Origin: Watersipora subatra
Taxonomy: Eukaryota; Bryozoa; Gymnolaemata; Cheilostomatida; Watersiporidae
DNA length: 64,000 nt
Direction of reading: 5' to 3'
NCBI RefSeq assembly: GCF_963576615.1
Contig: NC_088716.1
Location: 56,947,681 to 57,011,680, forward strand
Under the pieces are notes generated by a model. That model worked only from the letters and a program-made list of their open reading frames with translations. It did no database searches and was not told the origin of the DNA. The position numbers were made by a program, and so were the translations under genes. Position 1 is the first letter of the stretch. Each line of letters opens with the position of its first letter. Below, piece by piece: positions 49,701-61,700 of the stretch.

Positions 49701-52700
49701 GAATAGAGACGGGTAACACTGCAATTTGAATGGAATAGTCAATATCAACTATAGTAGTTGGTGGAGTCATTTTGCACAAATTTTTTTTCTGAGCCTGTTA
49801 ACCAGGTTATTTCCTGTTAACCAGGTTATTTCCTGTTAACCATGGTTATTTCCTGTTAACCATGGTTATTTCCTGTTAACCATGGTTATTTCCTGTTAAC
49901 CATGGTTATTTCCTGTTAACCATGGTTATTTCCTGTTAACCAGGTTGTTTCATGTTAATCATGGTTAATTTTTGTCAATCTTGAAACATCCTGGCAGTCA
50001 GATCAACTCAAACATCAAAAACAATCGCAAACGATAGAAAAATACTGACACTTTCTGATAAAATCAACTAGAACTTCATGCAAGGTCATCTTTAAATGTG
50101 ATTTCAAGTGTGATATTAATGCAGTAACACAAATGATCTGCTACTAAGTAGATGAAAAAGCCAATGCGTTAACAACAAGGTCACATCTATATTTTGATGT
50201 AAAGAAAACAACTCTAACAATCTGTGGAAGTAGAATGATGCTGACCATAATAACCACTGCAATTCATGCTTTGAACTGGTTCAAAGTTGCTGCCACTCCA
50301 AATTATACAAGTAGAAACAATAAAATCCGAATGCCTTCACGACGTTTCGCTTTGCTGAATTTGTGCGAAGCTATTCGCTGTGAGAGTATTTTGACATATA
50401 TAAAAATGCTCATTGTTGGTGGATCTGAATTGAAAGTATTCTTGGCTAAGCTCTCTTCAGCACACAACCATGCGGGTCTCTGCTACGAAAACGTTCGACT
50501 GCTACTCGCTATCGTTTCTACTTGACTTTTTGTCTTTACATTACGATTTACATACCTGGGTTGCTCGTAGGAAGATAGCGATATAATATTGGCCAATAAA
50601 GTAATATATATACAATGACTTTTAGTGCAACTCGTTGCCTACACACAAATTGAAAAGCGACCTTGACCCAAAAGTGAGCCTACTTTAAAGATGTATCCTA
50701 ACTACTCTCGATGTATCCCTCAAAACAAAATAAGTTTGGTTTTGAGGGATATACCACGAGTCTTGGAGCGATCTATGCAACTCTGAAACACGAATGCAAG
50801 ATGCAACTCCATATCGTTAAAACAGTTGGATGCAAACTCATCCTCATCGCGCAACTCCGAACCCATTCTAAGCATGCAAACACAGTGAATGTATCATCAT
50901 CATACATATGGAGAAATTCTGACCATTATTACAGTACCGAAATTTTTCTGATCCACCCAAACTACTGTTAGAGTGAATGAACTCTGACCTTCTCCAGCAA
51001 CTTTGAGAGTGCCAACCAAGCCAGCGAGTTTGCCCAAGGTTCCTTGCACGCTAGCTCCTATATCGTCTGAGGTAGGTTCACCAGCTGCCCTCCTTTTCCT
51101 CTTTCGTTCAGCCAGCACTGGATCAGCAGCCTACAATTAAATGTATTGCAATATAAACTGGTTGTAACAATTAAGGCAAACGGCTTAGCGATCCTTGCCA
51201 TTCGCAGCAAAACATAAAAGGAAGACACAGAACTATCTGTGTCTTCCTTGTAATAGCCATATTTTTCAAGAAATGGCTATAACAAGAAAAGATTGCAACG
51301 TTAAAAACGGATACCAGTTAGCTTGTGCACTTTGTATCTATAAAATATTCTCTCAACTCTAATAAGGCTGAGTATAAATACCATCACATAACTACATCTG
51401 TTTTTCAATTGACAAAAAACAATACGTAACCGTAAAAGGGATCAGTTCATCAAAACAAGTAGAAAAGTAGATGAAACAAAATCTTAAAACCACAAAAAGG
51501 AGGTAAATAGATGAGAGGTTATTATATTGGATATATATAGAGGTCATTAGATAAGATGTTATTATGCTAGCTTATATGGACCAGACCGTGCAGACACCAA
51601 CCTCAGCAGCTTGTTGAGCTGCTACTCCTCGTTGGGCTCGAGCACACGAGTCAGCAACTAACTGCACATTCTCATTCACCGTTTCAGAGTCCAAACTCGC
51701 AGATTCTGCTTCTATACGGTCTGTAGATGTTGTTGTGATTGTAGCAATTTTGTCCAAAGTTTCCTCATTCATCTACCATTAATAAATGATTACGTGTTAA
51801 TGCAATAGAAATATTATATATTATAATATGTTATAATACGTGTTAATGTAATAGAAATATTATATATTATAATATGTTATAATACGTGTTAATGCAATAG
51901 AAATATTATATATTATAATATGTTATAATACGTGTTAATGTAATAGAAATATTATATATTATAATATGTTATAATACGTGTTAATGCAATAGAAATATTA
52001 TATATTATAATATGTTATAATACGTGTTAATGCAATAGAAATATTATATATTATATATTATAATACGTTATAATACGTGTTAATGTAATAGAAATATTAT
52101 ATATTATAATATGTTATAATACGTGTTAATGCAATAGAAATATTATATATTATAATATGTTATAATACGTGTTAATGCAATAGAAATATTATATATTATA
52201 ATATGTTATAATACGTGTTAATGCAATAGAAATATTATATATTATAATATGTTATAATACGTGTTAATGTAATAGAAATATTATATATTATAATATGTTA
52301 TAATACGTGTTAATGCAATAGAATTATTATATATTATAATATGTTATAATACGTGTTAATGCAATAGAAATATTATATATTATATATTATAATATGTTAT
52401 AATACGTGTTAATGCAATAGAAATATTATATATTATAATATGTTATAATACGTGTTAATGCAATAGAAATATTATGACGGTTGTTTACAAAAGATAAGAA
52501 GCACACGGGCACAAACCTCTTTGGGATTACTGCCAAGGCTGCTAGCGGCCTGCGCAATGGCTTGCACGTTGTCTAATGTTTTCATTTCTAATGTACTTAG
52601 AGTACTGGCGACTCGACTTTTTAATTCAATCGCTTGTTCTTGTTTTTGAAGTATTTTCTCTTCGCTTTCCCGTAGTTGCTCTTCACTATCCTGAGAATAC

Positions 52701-55700
52701 AACGAGAACATTTGAAGAAAATTTCGAGAAAGCTACAGCACAATTTGTATTACTGAAAATCATAAGTCATAAATCATTCAATCATAAGTCAAACTATGGC
52801 TAACCACACTCTCCACTGCGCTAATATCCTCTGTGATAACTAATTCATCTGTGAGAGGTTCTTCAGCCTGTTCCTCTTGAGCCTGGTCATTATCTACACT
52901 CTGCATCAAAGCCTCCATGCTATTGGCCGCCTTGTTAACATCTCCCATGGCCATTTCGGTGACGTCGATAGAGTCATACACAATTGGCTTTGGCATCACC
53001 TAAATTTAAACATTGTAGAAAGTTGAAATAATTTGAACATTTAGCAAATGTTTGGCTTAGTGTTTCTTCGTAATATATAGACATGTAGTATATATCATGA
53101 GAATCCTACCGTTACGGTCATAGGTTCAGACATAGTTTTTCCACCAATTGCGTCTCTAGCTCGAACAAAAATTTCATATTCATAGTTGTATTCAGGTGAT
53201 CCTGGGCCAAGCACCATTCCACCTGATGCATCTGTAGCAGAGGGGCGGTATGGTGCCCAACCAATCCGAGTAGTGCCTTTACGCCTTTTGCCGATCTATT
53301 GCAGAAGATAACATCACAACCGATCAACTACATGGCTGTCAATTATTTATAAAATTTATTAAACAGAGAGGTGTCAGGGTACAAATAAACTACAGTTATA
53401 CCTCGATATGTGAGCTTAAATTGTTCCAAGACCGAGCTCGCATGTTAATTGTCTTGTATCTCAAATCAATTTTTTCTACATAAAATAACTCAATACAAAT
53501 CGAATCACTCTCACCATCTGTAAAAACTACATAAAACAGGATTTTACAGGAAAACATGTTTTTAATTGTTCTAGTTTACTACCTACCCTCACAAAGTAAC
53601 AGGTACTTATCTAGTGGATATGGTCTGCAATAAAATGTAACATAATGTAATGTAATAAAATGTAATATAATGTATAGAGTTCTACCTTAGAGACAGATGT
53701 TAGTGGCTAACGGTGTGTGAAAGAGACTTGATGGCAACATGTTAGGTAAGCTAGACTTCGTGACCTACATGTAGGCCAAATAAAATAAACTTCACTTAAA
53801 TGAACTGAGTTTACTAAACACACACGTAAAAAATAAGTTGATTTTATGTTGCACGAACTTAATTCTAACTTGATTTTCATTTTACTTTTTCTTTTTGCTT
53901 TTTCTCTTTTTATTTTTGCTTTTTACCTAGCGGAAGCATCGAATGCATCAGCAGCATCAAGCATCACCTCGTACGCTTGTATCTCAACATTGTCTTGGAG
54001 CTCAAGGCAAAAAATTGCTCGAACTTCTCATATCTCAAACTTCTCATTAGTTGGGACACTCACAATGTCGAGGCATGACAGTATTCGGTATCGCAGAACA
54101 TTTCGGTTTTTAGCAAAGGCAAATCTTGAATTTTTTGTTTTATATATGTTAAACACCGTGGATATAATCTGTTTATTGTTGCAAAATGTATTGTACATGT
54201 ATATAAACTGAAAAGGATAATAGCTTCTCACTGTAGACAAAGAGCGCAAGGTGTTCTCTTCATGGTTTTATAGATTCAAATGCCAAAAAGAAGCTTGCAT
54301 AAAGTTTACCTGATAGAAAACAGGTTTGTGTTGATCTATAAACTCAGTGCAGTTCACATTGTATAAAGTTTCTCTAGCTGTACCATTCAAAGGAAATGCG
54401 GTGCAGTTGCCTTGCTCTGGAGGTTCGTTCACTTGAAAAGCATTTACCGCAATTCCAAAATTATGACGATCATTTCCTCTCCAAACCTTTACAGCCACGA
54501 AATAACTGTAACAGATTAATAATGCTTTTAAGTATTTCATGTCTGCAGGTATGACCCGAAATACTTCAGCTGTGTTTTAAAACTCAGCTGAATCTAAAAC
54601 TCAGCTGAATCTAAAACATGGAGCAAGACTTCTTTGAATACCCGTCTCCTTAGTATAATTCTTTTCTGTATTGAAACTTGAAAACATGCCAAGCACTCCA
54701 AAATAATGACAAAAAAATTGACAGAACAGATAAGTTCACAAATCACTAATGTGAGGTGGGCTTTACCAAGAGCTTACAACTCCCAATAGTTTGCAAGAAA
54801 TATCGTTTAATGCTTACTATAAATCAACACTGTCAAAAGAGAAGAATCCTGGTTCCAAAGCAAATGACTGCTGTCTGTTCCCAGTTGCCACCATTGTTAG
54901 TTTATTAGCTGGTCGATTCTTTTCCCATCTGTAAAAATATCAAGGTACATGCATGTAATCTATTATTTTGCAGACCGCATAGCGACTTACTGCCCGCTGC
55001 TGGCATCTACCAAAACTCCTTTGAACTCTAGCGGCTTCAACTATCAAAGTTCTTACTCTGATGGAAGAATTTCTCGAAGAAGCGGGTCAGCAAAGTCATT
55101 CACTGGACTTTCATAGAGCTCCCATGTATAGCTGTAATCGCCTTTCTTGGCTACGTGAGCATTCATAGAGAAGATAGTCTCATAGTTGACCTTGTCCTAT
55201 ATGCAATCAACAATTCTCAGTTAGAAACGGAACAAGGGTTTTCTGAAGTTAAAACATAAAGTAGATACGTGAGAAGCTCTTGGGTGAGCAAGTTCACTCA
55301 AGTTCACTCAAGTTCACTCAAGTTCATCAACAAATTAACTTGGATATACCGCTTGAAGATAAACTTACACAAAAATCAAATAGATTCAATCAGAAAATAT
55401 TGGTATGTTTTATCAATTATGATTAGTTTTTTATATTTGAAGATGATCTGACTGCCTGACGATCTGACTGCCTGATGATCTGACTGCCTGATGATCTGAC
55501 TGCCTGACGATCTGACTGCCTGACGATCTGACTGCCTGACGATCTGACTGCCTGATGATCTGACTGCCTGATGATCTGACTGCCTGACGATCTGACTGCC
55601 TGACGATCTGACTGCCTGACGATCTGACTGCCTGATGATCTGACTGCCTGACGATCTGACTGCCTGATGATCTGACTGCCTGACGATCTGACTGCCTGAC

Positions 55701-58700
55701 GATCTGACTGCCTGACGATCTGACTGCCTGACGATCTGACTGCCTGACGATCTGACTGCCTGACGATCTGACTGCCTGACGATCTGACTGCCTGATGATC
55801 TGACTGCCTGACGATCTGACTGCCTGATGATCTGACTGCCTGATGATCTGACTGCCTGATGATCTGACTGCCTGATGATCTGACTGCCTGATGATCTGAC
55901 TGCCTGATGATCTGACTGCCTGACGATCTGACTGCCTGACGATCTGACTGCCTGACGATCTGACTGCCTGATGATCTGACTGCCTGACGATCTGACTGCC
56001 TGACGATCTGACTGCCTGATGATCTGACTGCCTGACGATCTGACTGCCTGACGATCTGACTGCCTGACGATCTGACTGCCTGACGATCTGACTGCCTGAT
56101 GATCTGACTGCCTGACGATCTGACTGCCTGACGATCTGACTGCCTGACGATCTGACTGCCTGACGATCTGACTGCCTGACGATCTGACTGCCTGACGATC
56201 TGACTGCCTGACGATCTGACTGCCTGACGATCTGACTGCCTGACGATCTGACTGCCTGACGATCTGACTGCCTGACGATCTGACTGCCTGACGATCTGAC
56301 TGCCTGACGATCTGACTGCCTGACGATCTGACTGCCTGACGATCTGACTGCCTGACGATCTGACTGCCTGACGATCTGACTGCCTGACGATCTGACTGCC
56401 TGACGATCTGACTGCCTGATGATCTGACTGCCCGGGTGTTTTTGACGGTGCGTTGAAAATAAAATCAACTAAACTTGATCGCTGTTAAAATGCTCGGAAA
56501 GAAATAGTGGCTCTCACTAGTTGCTATCGTTGCAATAGTTGATATCGACTTTTGTGTTGAAATTAAGCATTACGCATCTCTATTCTGTTGGTCTGTTTGC
56601 AATTATAGCCATCATGATCGCACTTTCTCTTGATCTGAGAGTTTTAACCGTAATCAAGTTTTGTTGATTTTAATCTTGAAGCACCCTGGCAGTCAGATCA
56701 CCTCAAACATCAAAATCAATCGAAAATAGTAGAAGAATATCGACAATTTCTGATAAAATCTACTGAAATTTTGTGTAAGTTTATCTTTAAATTAAGATCA
56801 AATATATTTGTGAGAAAGGATTAAAAGCAGATTGAAGACAGTTGCAACAGACAGAAAGTACAATAGAATACTCTGATATCTTATAACAACACCTTAAAAA
56901 AATACTATAGCTACAACCTAATAACCTTTTTGTCTCATGACTTTTGCTAATCTAATCTTAGACAATAAGATATCTACTTTTATCTATTTATATATCTATT
57001 TACTGAAAAACTGATTATAAAGTCACGCTTTGCTGTACCAACAACTGTAAATTTTTCTTCACCTAAAATATATATGTATCGCTACTGAAGGCCCGGCGTT
57101 GCACGGGTAATAAAAAAAGTTTTTGCAAAGAAAATTTATTTTTAATCAACATATACAGTATCTACCAGGTGAAGGTGTTCGTTTATTTTTGCGTACTGTG
57201 TTAATTTCTGTGGTCTGTGTTTATTATTTTGTCTATTTCTGTGTAATCCATATCATATTGGCAGCGCCTATGACAAATTTATACTAATTGTAATAGTACC
57301 AAGTTGGCAATGGGTTAAAGCATTTTCTTCACGTATGAACATGCGTTTTTCTTCTAGAATGGCTTCATGCATTTTATTCCAGTATGGCTTCTCGCATAAC
57401 GCTAGCTGCCATATTTAATGTGAAGCATGAAAGACTGGCATGTTTACTATGTACGTGCCAAATTTGTTCCATAGTTTATCCAGTTAGACAGCATAGTCTC
57501 ATAGTGTATTGGATAAATACTGCTCCGCAAAACTAGAGGTTATGAGTTTAAAACCAGTCAGCAGCAGATTTGTAATTTTAAAACTATATCGCTATCAGCG
57601 AACAGACAAATATTGAAATATATAAATTTAAAGTAAATAATAAAATAAATATAGCTTGCATAGAAACTGCCAAAGACATCCAATAATATTTGATAACCAA
57701 CCAACAATGTTATAGTTTCATAAGAAAATGTAGTAATATTACAAATAAAGTCTATATTATTTATTGCTAATGTGATGTACTTAACCTATCCCTAATTGTT
57801 CAAAGCCTGCCAAGAAATGCATTCTAAACTTCACTGTTGTTCACAATATGAATAATATCAGTGCATTTTAACGTATGCCTTGCCAAAAAATTTCCAACGC
57901 ACCTCCAACTAAACTATAAACAATAAAACCTTATAAATAATCAAACCAATTATAGATCAGTATATTATAGATGAGTATATTATAGATCAGTATATTGTAG
58001 ATCAGTATATTATAGATGAGTATATTATAGATCAGTATATTGTAGATCAGTATATTATAGATCAGTATATTATAGATGAGTATATTATAGATCAGTATAT
58101 TGTAGATGAGTATATTATAGATCAGTATATTATAGATGAGTATATTATAGATGAGTATATTATAGATCAGTATATTGTAGATGAGTATATTATAGATCAG
58201 TATATTGTAGATGAGTATATTATAGATCAGTATATTGTAGATGAGTATATTATAGATCAGTATATTATAGATCAGTATATTATAGATGAGTATATTATAG
58301 ATCAGTATATTATAGATGAGTATATTATAGATCAGTATATTGTAGATGAGTATATTATAGATCAGTATATTATAGATGAGTATATTATAGATGAGTATAT
58401 TATAGATCAGTATATTATAGATGAGTATATTATAGATCAGTATATTATAGATGAGTATATTATAAATCAGAATATTATAGATCAGTATATTATAGATCAG
58501 TATATTATAGATCAGTAAGGCTCTCATACATGTACTAGCGAGAACTTTACTAACATATTAGTTTTTTGTTTTAAATATTATAAATACAAACCTGCCTAAC
58601 CAATAATTTAGCTATATATTATTGATTAAATTAACTATTAATTACTATTATTAATTTAATTATTAATAATAACAAGAAAAATTCAAAAGGAAGCCCCACC

Positions 58701-61700
58701 CAGACTCTCTAAACATGAAAATGATATGCCCAATAGTATAATGGTCAGCCATAGCGCGACTGGAACTTCAAAACAAAAATATTGCAAGAATACTTGGGAT
58801 AAAACTGATACTGAATGAATTTTATTTGTTACACTTGAGGAGCTGGTTACACCTCACCTTGCAATTGGAAACGCATAGGTCTGGGTGAATTTGAGGTGGC
58901 ATGCCTTCAGTCACCTCGAGGTATATGCTTGCGTTGCTTGTTCTGTTACCCTGATAGACCATGATTGTTATTTCTAACAACTCCCTTTCATAAGTTTTAC
59001 TCAAATCAAGAGTAACTATTCCTCCATTTGTTTCCGTGAACAGTCCTGTAAAAGATTGGCTTAGTTTTAATCATTCTATGTATTAAAGGTTCGTACTGGT
59101 GACCTGCAAGCAAAGGCCAATGCCATGCCATAAAGGAGTAACGGTAGGAGTAACGGTAGGAGTAACGGTAGGTAAGACCTCTTGCCATTTATTGTCATTT
59201 AAATTACTTTTAAATAACTTTTGCTCATTTGCATTAACAAAACTAACTTAAAAGCTCAGGGCGCATATATATACATACAACTATGAACAGAAACAACATG
59301 ACGCACACACATATACATATAACAATAAACAGAAACAACATGACGCACACACGTATACATATAACAATAAACAGAAACAACATGACGCAAACACACACAT
59401 ATACGTATAACTATGAACAGACACAAAATGATGCACACACGTATACATATAGCATTAAACAGAAACAACATGACGCAAACACACACATATACATATAACT
59501 ATGAACAGAAGCAACATGATGCACACACACACACACATATACATATAACTATGAACAGAAACAACATGACGCACACACGTATATATATATCAATAAACAG
59601 AAACAACATGACGCACACACGTATACATATAACAATGAACAGGAACAAAATGATGCACACATGTATACATATAACTATAATTGTGGAGTGTGTGCATTTC
59701 TGCGAAGTGTGTACATTTTACTTTGAGTTGCTTTTGCTTTACTATTTCAAACCGACTAATGATTGTTTTTTCTTAATACAATGTGTTTTTATTTATTACT
59801 TAAATTTAATTAATTAATTAAATTTTCATACATTTAAAGTTATTTAAAATTGCTAAAACATTTCTAAATAACTTTGCTCATTTACATTATCATTTAATAT
59901 CATTTAAATCATTATCATATATTTAATCATGTACCTGATTGAAGGTAGCCATCCTCAAAAAAGCAGCCATGATCTTCGACTTCAGAAGACAATACGTGTG
60001 TTTCGTTACATGCACTGGTCATGTTTCTCACTATTGTCCAATCCTCATCATATTCTGGATACTCTTCACAAACTCTCCGACAAAGCCACGTGAATGAAAA
60101 GTCTATAAAAATTAACCGAATGAAAGTCTAAGAACAGAGACTGAGGTTGTTACAGAATAATGTTTCAGTAAGAACAGTCCTCTAGCTACAATGGAACATC
60201 GTCTAAAGTGACAATGCTTGTAGGATTTTTATGCTGTGTTTTGTATGCCTTTGTTGCACAATAATTCATATCTAACTACATATGCTAATCTACAGCCACA
60301 TATATTACTCCATAGCTGCCAATGCTAATCTATAACTTCTGCATATGCTTAGCTATAACTACAATTCCATCTATAACCTCACATGCTCATCTAGAATTAT
60401 GTGTAAAAGCTAATCTACAACTAGACACGCTAATCTAAAACTAAACATGCTAATCTATACCTAAGCATGTTAATCTAAAACTAGACACGCTAATCTATAA
60501 TTAGACATGTTAATTTACAACTAGATATGCTAATCTATAACTAGACATGCTGAACTGTAAACGAAGTAGTAGCTAGTCTGGTATAGAGTCTAGAATGAGA
60601 AATGACGAAAACTGAAGCTGAAAAAGATGGATCACCGTCTCTGTCTTCCGGATTGTCTGGATCATAGGTGAAGCTTTCTACATCCATTGTACAATTTGTA
60701 TCCCACTGCCATCTGAACCAGAGCATCTTATAAGGTGAATTGACCGAAATATGGAGAGGGGTTTGCTCTGCAATATTAATGCAATGTGTTTTTATGCTGA
60801 CACGGAGTTATGGAGAATGAACAGAAAACAAATAAATGTAGTAGACAGCATGAGGGAATTAGTTTTGCTTCGCAAAGTCTTTATTAATTATGTTAAAATT
60901 TCATTACATTAAATTCTTTCCAGCCTGGCATTTCTTTATCAGTCTGCCAATCTAATATGATAAAGCCGTGCGTTGCGTAGCAAATTAAAGCGCTACGACC
61001 ATCTTCCAACAAGAATTTTTTTTGTAATATTTCGTGAAAAGTCATGCAAACAAATGTTTCGGCAGTACTTGGTTGGTTGATTACAAATGATGTTAAACTG
61101 CAGAAATGCAAATTCGACTCCGATTGCGTTAGAGGAGAGTAACACAATTGATTTACGCTCATTGCTTAAGTAGTCATAGAGGTCCTTTCGGATTGGCAGA
61201 CCACTAAAAGCAAACAATTTTTCATGACAAATGAGAGCTAATCAAAAAGTTCAGCTCTGAAAAAATATGAACGAGGTTTCCACTGTCCAAACTCAGAGCA
61301 TGCCACTGAGTCACAGTCATACCTGCTGACATTGTCATCACCTGCTGACATTGTCATCACCTGCTGACATTGTCATCACCTGCTGACATTATCATCACCT
61401 GCTGAAATGCTAATAATTGTCCCCGAAGCTAAGTCAACCTTTTTTAAATTCATTATACAGGAGCAGTCATTTGAAATATACATTTGTACTGCAAAAGTTG
61501 TCCTCTCGTGGCAACAGCAGATAAATCTAAGAAATTTTACAAATTTGTTAACGCCGGTCAACTATTTTTTGAGCAATTCTTACTCTTTAGGAATCCAGTA
61601 AAAAGTGCCTTGCAATGACTAAAAACATTAAAAAGTTTTAAAAACTGAAGTAAGCGCTTCTATAATAGCCACAGGTGAGGAAGTAAATGCTAATTAGCGG

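Noticed and set aside
55431-56468. 345-codon minus-strand open frame
   Set aside because: The 16-bp array read as a repeated Ser-Gln-Ile-Val/Arg pattern. It starts outside any gene context and is explained by the array in a transposon.
57931-58527. 198-codon Ile-Leu-Tyr-Asn repeat frame
   Set aside because: The 15-bp array in frame; no gene evidence.
58728-58775. tRNA-like AATAGTATAATGGTCAGC
   Set aside because: Resembles a box A only; no box B or cloverleaf found.
60590-60636. Longer reading of polycystin exon 60636-60767 through [10 protein letters not shown]
   Set aside because: No phase-compatible donor there. Using the donor at GACG/GTGATC restores the REJ consensus across the junction.
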